From UBA288 sp050178135 (lineage in GTDB: Archaea; Halobacteriota; Methanomicrobia; Methanomicrobiales; Methanospirillaceae), in the NCBI GenBank assembly GCA_050178135.1, contig JBFXGJ010000009.1, forward strand, positions 8,027-72,026: a DNA stretch of 64,000 nt. Reading direction: 5' to 3'. Each line of letters starts with the position of its first letter. Position 1 is the first letter of the stretch. A program made the translations under genes and the position numbers. Below the pieces are notes generated by a model. That model searched no databases and was not told the DNA's origin. It saw only the letters and a list, made by a program, of their open reading frames with translations. This document shows, piece by piece, positions 35,048-44,205 of the stretch.

Positions 35048-36943
35048 TTATTCATCGAGGCTGGACAGGTCCCCGGGATCCATACCGAGCTCCCGTGCTT
35101 TCAGCACCCTGCGCATGATCTTGCCCGACCGTGTCTTCGGCAGGCTATCCATGAACTCGATCTCGGACGGCATCGCGATCGGCCCAAGCGTGATCCGGAC
35201 GTGATAGACCAGTTCGTTCCGAAGACGATCGCTTGGCTGGTGACCGACGCGAAGGGTGACGAAGGCCTTGATCAGGTTGCCCTTCAGCGAGTCGGGCTTG
35301 CCAATCACCGCCGCCTCGGCAACGGCCTGATGCGAGATGAGCGCGGACTCGACCTCCGCCGTTCCGATGTTGTGGCCCGAGACGATGATCAGGTCGTCTG
35401 CTCGGCCGATCACCATGATGTAGCCCTCTTCGTCCTTGATGGCAAGATCGCCTGCCTTGTACAGGTTGTCGATGGTATTCCAGTACTTCGAGTAGATCTC
35501 GTCGTTGCCGAAGACACCCCGCATCATCGATGGCCAGGGCTCGCGGACGACGAGGAAACCGGCGGTTCCCGGCGGGACAGGTTCTCCCAGGCTGTTCACC
35601 ACGTCGGCCGCAACCCCGGGGAGGGGGCGTCCGGCGAACCCGGGTTTCATGCGCGATCCGACCGTGGTTGTGACCATATGCATACCTGTCTCGGTCTGCC
35701 ACCAGGTGTCCACGATCGGCAGGCGTCCCTTGCCAACGATCCGGTGGAACCATTCCCACGCTTCGGGGTTGAGAGGTTCACCGACAGACCCGAGCACGCG
35801 AAGGTAGGAGAGGTCGTACTGGTTTGGCCACTTTTCACCCATCTTCATGAACATCCGGATGGCGGTCGGGGCGGTATAGAAGATGTTGACGCCGTACTCC
35901 TCAAGGATCGACCAGTAATTGCCCGGGTCGGGATAGTCGGGGAGTGTCTCCGCGACGAGAACGGTTGTGCCGAGCATGAGCGGACCATAGACCACATAGG
36001 TGTGCCCGGTGATCCACCCGGGGTCGGCCGTGCACCAGTAGACGTCGTTATCCCTGATGTCAAAGACGTGCTTGGTCGTATAGTAGGCCCCGACCATGTA
36101 TCCGCCGCAGGTATGCACGATACCCTTCGGCGTGCCCGTCGTACCCGAGGTGTAGAGGATGAAGAGGGGATCCTCCGCGTCCATCTCCTCGCAGGGACAC
36201 CGTCGGTCCACACCTTCCATCAGTTCATAGAAGTCGATCTCCATCTCGCGGTGGATCTCGATCGGCTGTTCGGTCTGGCGACGGTAGACCACCACGTGTT
36301 CGACCGTCGGGGCGTTTATTATCGCCTCCTCAATCAGGTGCTTGAGCGGAATGGACTTGCCGCGCCGGACGGAATAATCGGCTGTGACCACCACCTTGGC
36401 ACCGGCGCCGACGATCCGGGCATTCAGGGCTGCTGACCCGAACCCGCCGAAGACAACCGTGTGAACGGCGCCGATCCGCGCACAGGCAAGCATCGCGATG
36501 ATCTGTTCCGGGACCATCGGCATATAGATACAGACACGGTCCCCCTTCTGGACACCCAGTTTTTTAAGGCCGTTCGCAAACTTGTTGACGGCGATGTAGA
36601 GGTGGCGATAGGTGAAGATCCGCTCGTCCTCGTCCGACTCCCCCTTCCAGATCAGAGCGACCTTGTTCCGCCGGTTGCCGAAGATGTGTCGATCGAGGCA
36701 GTTGTACGTGATGTTCGTCCTGGCGCCCGAGAACCAGCGGGCATGGGGGTGTTCCCACTCGAGCACACTGTCCCATTCGCGGTACCAGTGGAGTTCCTGG
36801 GCGACCTTCGCCCAGAAACCCTCCGGGTCGGCCCGGTACGCCGCATAGGCCTCCTCGTAATCTCCGATCCAGGTATCCTGAACGATCTCCGGGTCAGGAA
36901 GATAGGTAGACTTCCCGGTGATCTGCTGTGACTCCTCAGACAT
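35048..36943 (-). CDS. acs: acetate-CoA ligase (AMP-forming acetyl-CoA synthetase)
   Basis: This 631-residue ANL enzyme turns acetate, ATP and CoA into acetyl-CoA. It shows the adenylate-forming motif YTSGTTGTPKG (about 273-283), the acetyl-CoA synthetase core DTWWQTETG, and the C-terminal catalytic Lys608 in KTRSGKIMRR, a target for acetylation control in other species. Hydrogenotrophic methanogens use it to assimilate acetate as a carbon source. The upstream region has a TATA-like element and a 12-base palindrome (separate entry), suggesting repressor control. The gene is divergent from the ATPase C-D pair. Confidence 0.95.
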   Translation of the reverse strand: MSEESQQITGKSTYLPDPEIVQDTWIGDYEEAYAAYRADPEGFWAKVAQELHWYREWDSVLEWEHPHARWFSGARTNITYNCLDRHIFGNRRNKVALIWKGESDEDERIFTYRHLYIAVNKFANGLKKLGVQKGDRVCIYMPMVPEQIIAMLACARIGAVHTVVFGGFGSAALNARIVGAGAKVVVTADYSVRRGKSIPLKHLIEEAIINAPTVEHVVVYRRQTEQPIEIHREMEIDFYELMEGVDRRCPCEEMDAEDPLFILYTSGTTGTPKGIVHTCGGYMVGAYYTTKHVFDIRDNDVYWCTADPGWITGHTYVVYGPLMLGTTVLVAETLPDYPDPGNYWSILEEYGVNIFYTAPTAIRMFMKMGEKWPNQYDLSYLRVLGSVGEPLNPEAWEWFHRIVGKGRLPIVDTWWQTETGMHMVTTTVGSRMKPGFAGRPLPGVAADVVNSLGEPVPPGTAGFLVVREPWPSMMRGVFGNDEIYSKYWNTIDNLYKAGDLAIKDEEGYIMVIGRADDLIIVSGHNIGTAEVESALISHQAVAEAAVIGKPDSLKGNLIKAFVTLRVGHQPSDRLRNELVYHVRITLGPIAMPSEIEFMDSLPKTRSGKIMRRVLKARELGMDPGDLSSLDE

Positions 36944-36959
36944 CGGTATTCTACATTAT

Positions 36960-36971
36960 CAATCATGATTG
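36960..36971 (-). promoter_or_regulatory. 12-base palindrome, candidate operator of acs
   Basis: CAATCATGATTG is a perfect palindrome 16 bases ahead of the acs ATG. On the acs strand it lies directly downstream of the TATA-like TGTATATCTATAA (36972-36984), between that box and the expected start of transcription. This is where archaeal repressors usually bind. It could also affect the divergent ATPase subunit genes. Confidence 0.45.
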
Positions 36972-37057
36972 TTATAGATATACATTGCTGAATGAAGATC
37001 TCTGATCCGCGATCTGAAACGAAATCTTCACGTTCCCAGGAGGTGTGAAACGACGAG

Positions 37058-38179
37058 ATGGTCGAGCTGTCCGTGATGCCGGGAGCATGCGTCTACGTCT
37101 GTACCCGCCTCCAGATCCGAAAGGCTCGTCTCTTCCCCCCCGCCTACTACGAACGCCTGCTGCAGATGAGCCTTCCCGAGATGGTCCGGACAATCGGTGA
37201 AGACGAGCGTTTCCGCCACGAGGTCTACGACCGATATCGTACGCCATCTGACCTGAGGCGGGTGGAGTACGCGCTCACGGCGAACCTTGCCCGCGAATAC
37301 CGGACCGTGCTCCGAATGACGCCAGGGACGCTCCACCAGCTCACGTCTCACTACCTCCACCGGTGGGACATCGTAAACGTGATGGCGGTTCTGAGAGGCA
37401 AACGGCACAAGCTGGACCGTGATACGATCGCGGAGACCCTCATCCCGGCGGGAGAACTCGACCGGGCATGGCTCGATCGGCTCGTGGCGGCCGACGACCT
37501 GGATCGGGTAGTCGAGGAACTGCACGGGTGGTCGCTCTATGCACAGGTCAGGACCTGCACCTGCCGCGAGATGCCGCGGGGCGAGTTTGCCCGTGTCGAG
37601 GACCGCCTCTATCACCAGTATTACCGGGACCTCCTGGAAGATGCCGCCAGGGGGGTTCCGGGAGGACGGGTGTTCGGGCGATACCTCCGGTTCGAGATCG
37701 ACATCATGAACACCCGAAACCTCTTTCGACTCCGGGCCGGAAGTCCGGTCCCGGATATTCGGTCAGCGATGGTCGAAGGAGGCAATATCCCGATCGACGA
37801 GTTTGTCAGGATTGCCGGCATCGAGGACCAGGAGACCTTCATCGACGAATTCGCCCAGACCGAGCTCCTCCCGATGGCAACCCGGGCGATGCGGAAACTG
37901 CGCCGCGACCCGGGGATCAGTCCCGAACAGGTGGCCGAGTTGCTCTGGTCACGCTGGCAGGAGCACCGGACCACGGTGCACGTGGTCGAGATAGCGGTGA
38001 CTGAACTCAGGCTCGAGGAGATGGACCGGCTCGCCGCTATACACCGGTTCTCAGTCCTGCCAGTTCTGTCGTATCTTGAACGAAAACGCGTGGAGATAGC
38101 GAACCTGGGCGCGTGCGTCAGGGGCCGGCAGTTCGGGATCCCGAACGAGCGCATCGCGCGGTACCTGGTGGTCCGATGA
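37058..38179 (+). CDS. atpC: A/V-type ATP synthase subunit C
   Basis: This 373-residue protein is an A/V-ATPase subunit C (V-ATPase d-like), the funnel that links the rotor ring to the central stalk. Helical segments such as LFPPAYYERLLQMSLPEM, RRVEYALTANLAREYRTV and IVNVMAVLRGKRHKL fit the three-fold repeated helical domain. AGGAGGTG at 37038-37045 precedes the ATG. The stop overlaps the next ATG in ATGA. Only subunits C and D are present here, without H, I, K, E, F, A or B, so this pair is separate from a normal ATPase operon. Confidence 0.85.
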   Translation: MVELSVMPGACVYVCTRLQIRKARLFPPAYYERLLQMSLPEMVRTIGEDERFRHEVYDRYRTPSDLRRVEYALTANLAREYRTVLRMTPGTLHQLTSHYLHRWDIVNVMAVLRGKRHKLDRDTIAETLIPAGELDRAWLDRLVAADDLDRVVEELHGWSLYAQVRTCTCREMPRGEFARVEDRLYHQYYRDLLEDAARGVPGGRVFGRYLRFEIDIMNTRNLFRLRAGSPVPDIRSAMVEGGNIPIDEFVRIAGIEDQETFIDEFAQTELLPMATRAMRKLRRDPGISPEQVAELLWSRWQEHRTTVHVVEIAVTELRLEEMDRLAAIHRFSVLPVLSYLERKRVEIANLGACVRGRQFGIPNERIARYLVVR

Positions 38180-38883
38180 CACTCCCCGAAAACGTTCGGC
38201 CAACTCGTGGAGAACTGCTCGCGGTGCGGAGGCGGATCATCCTCTCAGAGCGCGCCCACGCGGTATTGAAGCGCAAGCTCGACGGCCTGATGTTCGAGCT
38301 CATCTCCCGTCTCCCCGATGCACGGGCGGCGGAGAAGATGCTCTTCGAGGAGGTGATCCAGGCCAGAGAGGAGCTCGCCGTCGCAACCATGATGGTCGGT
38401 GAACTCGGGGTCCTGATTGCAGCAGAGTCGATCGAAGAGACCCCAATCCTGGTCATGACAGAAAAGAACGTCTTCGGGGTTCTTCTCCCGTCTTTTCGCC
38501 TTGAACGTGCCGAAAAATACCTCAACGAACGGGGGTACAGCCTGCTTGGCACGACGCCCGTGATCGACGACGTGGTCTCCGCCCACGAACACCTGGTTCA
38601 GGGGACCGTCCACGCCGCGCAGGCGGAAGCGGCCCTGCGACTTCTCACCGCTGAGATCGCCCGCACGCGCCGAAGGGTCCGTGCCCTCGAGAATCGAGTC
38701 CTGCCGGGCCTGCGAGAGATCCGGCGGATGATCGAGTTGAGGCGCGAGGAGATGGATATCGAGGAGCATGCCCGTCTCTTCCAGGTGAAGCGAATCAGGG
38801 CGATCCGGGGGGCGGAAAGCATCCGCAGACCGGCGGATGTACCGGTCGAGGATTTGCCATCCTCCGCCCGTCGGGGGCCATGA
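38176..38883 (+). CDS. atpD: A/V-type ATP synthase subunit D
   Basis: This 235-residue central-stalk subunit has two long coiled-coil helices: N-terminal VRPTRGELLAVRRRIILSERAH to about residue 75 and C-terminal EIARTRRRVRALENRVLPGLRE (each in parts), separated by a short globular region. It is coupled to atpC by ATGA. Subunits C and D contact each other and the rotor in the complete enzyme. The last 89 bases overlap the 3' end of thiD on the other strand, so the tail may be poorly conserved. Confidence 0.85.
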   Translation: MTLPENVRPTRGELLAVRRRIILSERAHAVLKRKLDGLMFELISRLPDARAAEKMLFEEVIQAREELAVATMMVGELGVLIAAESIEETPILVMTEKNVFGVLLPSFRLERAEKYLNERGYSLLGTTPVIDDVVSAHEHLVQGTVHAAQAEAALRLLTAEIARTRRRVRALENRVLPGLREIRRMIELRREEMDIEEHARLFQVKRIRAIRGAESIRRPADVPVEDLPSSARRGP

Positions 38884-39613
38884 TGGAGGCGGCGATCGCC
38901 CCCGAGACGATATTCTTTCCGAGCGCGACCGCTCCGCGTAGCGAAAGACCCTGTGCGAGCCCGCCCGCGATCGCGGCAGAGAGGCAGCACCCCGACCCGT
39001 GTACCTCGAAGGGGAACCGGGGGCCGGAAAATGGCCAGACGCCCTCACTATCCACCAGCAGGTCGACTGCTTCAGGCCCCGATGCATGGCCCCCCTTCAC
39101 CAGGACGGCCTCTGCACCGAGGGTACGCAGTGCCTCTCCGGCCTCCCGCATCTCCTCCAGCCTTCGGACAGGTCTGCCCGTCAGCACGCCGGCCTCGGCC
39201 AGGTTCGGGACCAGGAGCGTGGCCCGGGGGAGGAGACGCTCGACCATGCTATCGAGCGCGTCTTCCTCGAGAAGACGCCCGCCGCTTGTCGCGATCATCA
39301 CCGGGTCGACCACGAGCGGTGTTCCGACAGGGACAGCATCCACCACCGCCCGGCACGCCGCAGCCGTCCCCAGCATCCCGGTCTTGAAGGCTCCGATCGG
39401 AAAGGCCTCGAGGAGCGCTTCGCACTGCGCGGTGATCATGGGCGGGGAGACAGGCTCGATCCCCCGGACGGCAGATGGGGATTGCGCGGTCAGCGCCGTG
39501 ACCACCGAGAGGCCCCACACCCCCTGGGCAGAAAAGGTCCTGAGGTCCACCTGTATTCCTGCGCCTCCCGAGGGGTCCGAGCCCGCGATCGTGCAGGCAT
39601 AGACGACGTTCAT
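38795..39613 (-). CDS. thiD: hydroxymethylpyrimidine/phosphomethylpyrimidine kinase
   Basis: This ribokinase-fold enzyme phosphorylates HMP and HMP-P for thiamine synthesis; 272 residues. It begins with the ThiD signature TIAGSDPSGGAGIQVDL and has the ATP/anion-hole segment VHGSGCCLSAAIAGGLA near residue 220. There is no fused ThiE or ThiN domain. The frame extends upstream to 39685, but the Met at 39613 begins the conserved core. The C-terminal tail lies antisense to atpD. thiL, the other kinase of the pathway, is at 55.2 kb. Confidence 0.9.
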   Translation of the reverse strand: MNVVYACTIAGSDPSGGAGIQVDLRTFSAQGVWGLSVVTALTAQSPSAVRGIEPVSPPMITAQCEALLEAFPIGAFKTGMLGTAAACRAVVDAVPVGTPLVVDPVMIATSGGRLLEEDALDSMVERLLPRATLLVPNLAEAGVLTGRPVRRLEEMREAGEALRTLGAEAVLVKGGHASGPEAVDLLVDSEGVWPFSGPRFPFEVHGSGCCLSAAIAGGLAQGLSLRGAVALGKNIVSGAIAASIMAPDGRRMANPRPVHPPVCGCFPPPGSP

Positions 39614-39698
39614 CAGAAAGGAGAACGAGTCCTGGCCGGAAGGACTCTTCGGTCTCCAGGACGGCACACTTAAATCCGGGGCCATTGCACGCCTGGCA

Positions 39699-40382
39699 AT
39701 GGTTCAGGAGTTCGTGTCCCTCCTGGTGCTGGGCTTCGCGCCGGCCCTCTTCTGGCTCTTGTATTTCTACATTAAGGACCGGTACGACCCCGAACCCCGG
39801 TCCTGGATCCTCCGGATCTTTTTATTCGGCATGGTTTCAACGATCCCCCTTGCCCTCGTCGAGGGACTGATCGGAATCGTCATCCCGTCGGAGTTCCTCC
39901 TGGCGGTCATCGTGGCTCCCGTCTTCGAGGAGATCGGCAAGTTTCTCGTGGTCTACTACTTCGTCTTCCGTCACCCGGTCTTCGACGAGCCGATCGATGG
40001 GATCGTCTACGCCGTCACTGCGGCGCTCGGGTTCGCCGCCCTGGAAAACTTCGTCTACATCTTTGCCGAATACTCCGGGTCCCTGGCTCTCCCCCTCGAG
40101 CTCTCCATCGTCAGAGCGGTCCTCTCCGTGCCGGGCCACGCATTGATGTCGGCGATGTGGGGGTATGCACTCGGCCAGAGCCTGGTGACGCCGCACCCGC
40201 TCGCACGCCAGCTCGTGGTACACGGGCTTCTGCTCGCTATCGCCCTGCACGCGGCGTTTAACCTGCTGGTCTCACTCGATATTATCGGGGCGGCAGTCCT
40301 GGTTCTCATCCTCGTTCCCGCAATGTGGCTCACCACAAACAGGAAGATCGCGGCATCGCTCCAGTCAGTGAAGAAGCAATAA
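39699..40382 (+). CDS. PrsW-family intramembrane metalloprotease
   Basis: The 227-residue protein has seven or so membrane helices and the PrsW motifs: E77-E78-xx-K81 (PVFEEIGKF), E116-N117 in FAALENFVYIF, H147 in SVPGHALMSAMWG, and a last His in ALHAAFN. PrsW of Bacillus cleaves an anti-sigma factor; archaeal substrates are unknown, as there are no sigma factors. It is a single-gene unit, divergent from thiD and convergent with the ABC permease gene. Confidence 0.88.
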   Translation: MVQEFVSLLVLGFAPALFWLLYFYIKDRYDPEPRSWILRIFLFGMVSTIPLALVEGLIGIVIPSEFLLAVIVAPVFEEIGKFLVVYYFVFRHPVFDEPIDGIVYAVTAALGFAALENFVYIFAEYSGSLALPLELSIVRAVLSVPGHALMSAMWGYALGQSLVTPHPLARQLVVHGLLLAIALHAAFNLLVSLDIIGAAVLVLILVPAMWLTTNRKIAASLQSVKKQ

Positions 40383-40387
40383 AAAAA
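40381..40387 (-). terminator. oligo-T terminator of the ABC transporter operon
   Basis: Seven A on the plus strand (T on the minus strand) begin within the prsW stop codon and lie four bases beyond the ABC permease stop. It is placed to end the long minus-strand envelope operon. Confidence 0.45.
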
Positions 40388-40391
40388 GAGG

Positions 40392-41558
40392 TTATTCGTA
40401 CCGGAGGGCCTCGATCGGGTTCAGGTTCGAGGCCTTCCATGCCGGGTAGAGGCCGGAGAGGAGTGCCGTCGCGATCCCGAAGCCCATCCCCAAAGCGATG
40501 GAGGAGAGGCTCGCCGGGTGAAAGAGGTACTGGGTCGTCTGGAGCACCAATAGCGAGATGAGGAAGCCCCCACCGAACGAGAGGAGCCCGCCCAGCAACG
40601 ATCCGACCACTCCGAGCATCAGGGCCTCGTAGATGAACATCTTCCGGACCTCATTTCGCAGAGTCCCGATGGAGCGGAGGATGCCGATCTCCTTGGTCCG
40701 TTCGGTGACCGACATCATCATCACGTTCAGGATGGAGATCCCGGCAACGATCAGCGAGATGCCGCCGATCGCCGTCGTGAAGGTGGAGATCTGGCCGAAA
40801 ACTTCCTGGATACTGCTCAGGATCTCCTTGGATGAATAGGTATCCAGCACATCCTCGCGCCGGTTGAACCGGTCGTCAATCGCCTTCTCGAGCGTATCAA
40901 CCTCGTCGAGGTCACGCACCTTGATGATCACCTGGTCGTATCCCTTCTCGTCGTTGCGGTCCTCGTACCACCTGCTCGGGACGATCAGCGCGTAATCGGG
41001 CTGGATATCGAACCCGAGGCCCCGTTCCTTCAGGATCCCAACCACCCGCTGGGTATCTCCGTTCTCGAATCGCACCTGGGAACCGACTTTCAGGTTGAAC
41101 TGGTCCGCCGCCCTGGGCCCCGCGAGGATGCCCGCGTTCCCGCGGACCAGGATCCCTTTCTCCACCTCGACGATCTGTGGCATGTCGTCGGGGTCCATGG
41201 CGTAGATCGACATCACCCCCGATTCCGCACCGACCCTGATCCGATCGGCGGTCGAATAGAAGGGAATCAAGGGGTTCGGACCCGCGATCCGCCGCAGGTC
41301 CTGCACCTGCCGCTCGGTGATCTTGTCCTGGACCATCCCGCCACCAAACTGCGATCCCATCCCCATGTGGGGGATCACGGAGAGGGAGTCCCCAACCGTC
41401 GAGAGCTCCTCGGTGACCGAGAGGGTGAGACTGTTGCCGAGGATCCCCATCGACGAGATGGCGAGCACCCCGATCACGATCCCGACGACCGCCAGGAGTG
41501 ACCGGAAGAGGTTCCGCTGAAGGTTGCGGCGTGCGAAATCGAAGAACGTCCGGCTCAT
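40392..41558 (-). CDS. MacB/FtsX-type ABC transporter permease
   Basis: This 388-residue protein has one N-terminal membrane helix (about 18-40), a periplasmic-type MacB core domain of about 220 residues, and three C-terminal helices with the FtsX pattern (VTERTKEIGILRSIGTLRNEV at about 285-305, in two parts). Such permeases use ATP to drive mechanical work or export outside the membrane instead of classic substrate uptake. It is the last gene of the operon and overlaps the ATPase gene by four bases. Confidence 0.9.
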   Translation of the reverse strand: MSRTFFDFARRNLQRNLFRSLLAVVGIVIGVLAISSMGILGNSLTLSVTEELSTVGDSLSVIPHMGMGSQFGGGMVQDKITERQVQDLRRIAGPNPLIPFYSTADRIRVGAESGVMSIYAMDPDDMPQIVEVEKGILVRGNAGILAGPRAADQFNLKVGSQVRFENGDTQRVVGILKERGLGFDIQPDYALIVPSRWYEDRNDEKGYDQVIIKVRDLDEVDTLEKAIDDRFNRREDVLDTYSSKEILSSIQEVFGQISTFTTAIGGISLIVAGISILNVMMMSVTERTKEIGILRSIGTLRNEVRKMFIYEALMLGVVGSLLGGLLSFGGGFLISLLVLQTTQYLFHPASLSSIALGMGFGIATALLSGLYPAWKASNLNPIEALRYE

Positions 41559-42271
41559 CGTGAATCCTCCATGATTCGGCCGTCGACGATCCTGACCTGT
41601 CGGTTCGCGTAGGCGGCGACCCCGAGGTCGTGCGTCACCATGATGATCGTCTTTCCCGTCCGGTTCATCTCGGCAAGGAGGTCCATGATCGCCTTGCCGG
41701 TCTTCTGGTCGAGGTTTCCCGTCGGCTCGTCGCAGAGAAGCAGGGATGGGTCGTTGACGAGCGCTCGTGCGATCGCCACACGCTGCTGCTGCCCCCCGGA
41801 CAGCTCATTCGGCTTGTGAGAGTAGAGCCGCTCATCATCGAGTCCGGCCGCTCTGAGGACCTCGAAGGGTTTCATCCCACAGGTAGCCCGGTCGCCACAC
41901 TTCAGGATCAATGGGTACTCGACGTTCTCTATCACCGAGAGAAGCGGGATCAGGTTGAAGTGCTGGAAGATGAACCCGATGGTGTCTCTCCGCAGGTAGG
42001 TGAGCTCGTCGTCGGAGAGCTCGGCGACATCGCGTCCGTTGATCACCAGCCGGCCCGAGGAAGGGACGTCCAGGCACCCGATCAGGTTGAGGAGCGTCGT
42101 CTTGCCCGACCCCGACGGCCCCATGATCGCGATGAACTCTCCCCGCTCGACCGTGAGCGAGACCCGGTTGAGAGCGATGACGTCGCCCGCAGGGAGCGGG
42201 TAGACCTTGGATACCTCGTCAAACCGGATCAGGACCGGTTCGTCCGAACTAGGTCCTGTTACCGTTTCCAT
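41555..42271 (-). CDS. MacB-type ABC transporter ATP-binding protein
   Basis: This 238-residue ATPase has Walker A GPSGSGKTT (residues 51-59), the signature ELSGGQQQRVAIARAL, and Walker B LLLCDEPTGNLDQKTG with the D-loop. These match the LolD/MacB subfamily that pairs with FtsX-like permeases, and the permease follows with a four-base overlap. The ATG at 42271 overlaps the 3' end of the CARDB-like gene by 13 bases; the frame continues upstream without support. Confidence 0.92.
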   Translation of the reverse strand: METVTGPSSDEPVLIRFDEVSKVYPLPAGDVIALNRVSLTVERGEFIAIMGPSGSGKTTLLNLIGCLDVPSSGRLVINGRDVAELSDDELTYLRRDTIGFIFQHFNLIPLLSVIENVEYPLILKCGDRATCGMKPFEVLRAAGLDDERLYSHKPNELSGGQQQRVAIARALVNDPSLLLCDEPTGNLDQKTGKAIMDLLAEMNRTGKTIIMVTHDLGVAAYANRQVRIVDGRIMEDSR

Positions 42272-43491
42272 GAGCGCACGATCAGGTAGCCGATACCGGC
42301 GGCAAGCACGAGCCCGAGAATGATCCAAGCGATCGGCACTGGTTCCCCGGGAGAGCCGGAACCGCTCTGATCGGTCTGGTTCACGTGCGTGGATGCTTGG
42401 GCGTGCTCCTCGAAGGCGTCCCCGTTATCGTCCTTGTAACTGATGATGAGCGGCACCGGGCCGCCGTCCGCAGCACGGAAGTTGAGTTCAAACGAGGCGA
42501 AATCGTCCGGCTCGAGCGAACCGATCACGTACCGCGGGTAGGGGTCAGCGGGGTTCATCTCTTGGCCCGGTGCGATGACGACCGAGCGGGCTGGCCGAAG
42601 ACCGGCGTTGTTGATATCCCCTGTCAACCGGTAGACCCCGCCGCTCTGCTCGAGGACAAAGTTCGAGAGAAGGAGCTCGGCTCGCTGCTTCGATTCACCA
42701 TACTCGACCGGGAGGTCGATCGGCAGGACGTGCCGGTTCAGGCTGTTGAAGTAGACGAGGTCGAACCCGAGGGTCGCGTTCTCGTCCGGGGTCAGGTTGA
42801 AACTTGCCCGGGATTGGGCGTTCGGCGGGAGTTCGCCGATGAAGACAGAGGTGGGTTTCGTGGTGAACCCGGCCCCACGGGGGGTGACCATCACGCCGTT
42901 CAGGGAGGACTGCCGTGGGTTGCCGATAGAGAGGATGACCACGTCGCTCCGCCCCGCTGTGAACACGTCGGGACGTTCGATGAACGAGACCGCGGGGGAG
43001 GTACTGTCGATCCTGACCGGGACCGGGGCCCGGAGCCCCCTTCCGTCCGGGACGGCAAGGGAGAAGACGGGGTAGGCGATGCCGTCGGGCGACCCTGCCC
43101 GGACCGAAAAGGTGAAGCTCATCCGGTTGCCGGCGCCGATCACGCCGACGGTCCGGTACGGGTCATCCTCGACCGTAACGGCGCCGTCGGCGGAGAGCGT
43201 CGCGTCAGAAATGCGAACCGGGACCGTTCCCGTGTTCGCCACGTCGATCACGAGCGTGCCACGATCGCCCCGCATCAGCACCTGCGGGTCGAGCTGGGTC
43301 GAGACCACCTGGAGCTGGTTGCCGGAGACGGTCGTGACCGGCGTGACGACCGTCGTGGGCACGGCCGGATCGGACATCGGAAGGGTGGTCGGTGGGATCG
43401 TGAACCCGTCCGGGAGCGTGGGAAGGCTCGCTCCTGCCCCCGTGACGAGGGCGGCGCCGACAAAGAGGACGAGGATGAGGGCGGACCTCAT
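42259..43491 (-). CDS. exported CARDB/COG1361-like protein with C-terminal anchor
   Basis: The 410-residue product has a signal peptide (residues 1-20), about three immunoglobulin-like beta domains (repeated VDVANTGTVPVRISDATL, VILSIGNPRQSSLNG and LTGDINNAGLRPARSVVI patterns typical of CARDB/COG1361) and a C-terminal helix (about 385-406) followed by RSWKR. It would sit on the cell surface, attached to the membrane. Its position between Yip1 and MacB-type genes suggests it works with the ABC transporter, as an extracellular partner or client. Confidence 0.78.
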   Translation of the reverse strand: MRSALILVLFVGAALVTGAGASLPTLPDGFTIPPTTLPMSDPAVPTTVVTPVTTVSGNQLQVVSTQLDPQVLMRGDRGTLVIDVANTGTVPVRISDATLSADGAVTVEDDPYRTVGVIGAGNRMSFTFSVRAGSPDGIAYPVFSLAVPDGRGLRAPVPVRIDSTSPAVSFIERPDVFTAGRSDVVILSIGNPRQSSLNGVMVTPRGAGFTTKPTSVFIGELPPNAQSRASFNLTPDENATLGFDLVYFNSLNRHVLPIDLPVEYGESKQRAELLLSNFVLEQSGGVYRLTGDINNAGLRPARSVVIAPGQEMNPADPYPRYVIGSLEPDDFASFELNFRAADGGPVPLIISYKDDNGDAFEEHAQASTHVNQTDQSGSGSPGEPVPIAWIILGLVLAAGIGYLIVRSWKR

Positions 43492-44130
43492 CTACATCAC
43501 CATGGTGACGATCGTGTAGGCGATGAGGAGCAGGGTCGGGACACCGACGGTGATCACGGCGTCACGCGTCGAGAGCTTGCGGCCCGTCCGCACGCCGAAG
43601 ATCCAGATGTTGGCGGTCCAGAGGAGGAAGAGGAGTCCGACAGCGCTGGAGAGCTGCATGCTCGGGTCCTTCATCAGAGCCTGGGTCCACTCGGTGATCA
43701 TCTGGGGGTCCGTGATCGATGGGATCCGCAGGTTCGAGATGAAACTCCACGAGAGGGCAAGGGAGACGAGAGCCCCGATCGCCTGGGGGAGGAAGCCATA
43801 CCCGACGTAGGAGAGGAGGCGCCCGAAGTCGCCCTGGCCCTTGAAGACCATCGAGATCACGAAGAAGACCGCCGTGTAGATCACCCACATTAATAAGATC
43901 ATCACGAGCGCCGAGAAGGCCCCGATCCCGCCGAGCAGGGGGCCCATCCCTTCGAGCTCGGGCATCATCTTCGAGACGATGGATGAGATCTGGTAGGCGG
44001 AGACCGCACTGATGAGTGCGGTGGCGATGACGAACAGCGCCGGCATGAGCAGGCTCACGGGCCGCTCCTCGAGCGATTCGAAGAAGAGCCGTGGGTTCGT
44101 CAGCAGGGTGAGAATGGATACATCGCTCAT
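43492..44130 (-). CDS. Yip1-family membrane protein
   Basis: This 212-residue protein has five hydrophobic segments after a short N-terminal stretch containing LLTNPRLFFESLEERP, the usual beginning of archaeal and bacterial YIP1-domain proteins. The function is not known in prokaryotes; eukaryotic Yip1 proteins organise membranes. Its stop directly abuts the start of the CARDB-like gene, so it is the first gene of a tight four-gene operon. The bactofilin-like gene lies 75 bases upstream. Confidence 0.75.
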   Translation of the reverse strand: MSDVSILTLLTNPRLFFESLEERPVSLLMPALFVIATALISAVSAYQISSIVSKMMPELEGMGPLLGGIGAFSALVMILLMWVIYTAVFFVISMVFKGQGDFGRLLSYVGYGFLPQAIGALVSLALSWSFISNLRIPSITDPQMITEWTQALMKDPSMQLSSAVGLLFLLWTANIWIFGVRTGRKLSTRDAVITVGVPTLLLIAYTIVTMVM

Positions 44131-44205
44131 GGAAGACGTGTATTTATCGCGCGAAGGCTATTTGAGGCTTGCGAATCGCTGTTTGGAGAGAAAAATGAAG
44201 GGATT

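Noticed and set aside
42385..43893. Plus-strand frame of 502 codons opposite the CARDB-like and Yip1 genes
   Set aside because: Composition is nearly all D, R, G, V and E, as expected for an antisense shadow; the minus-strand genes have signal peptide, membrane helices and operon overlaps.
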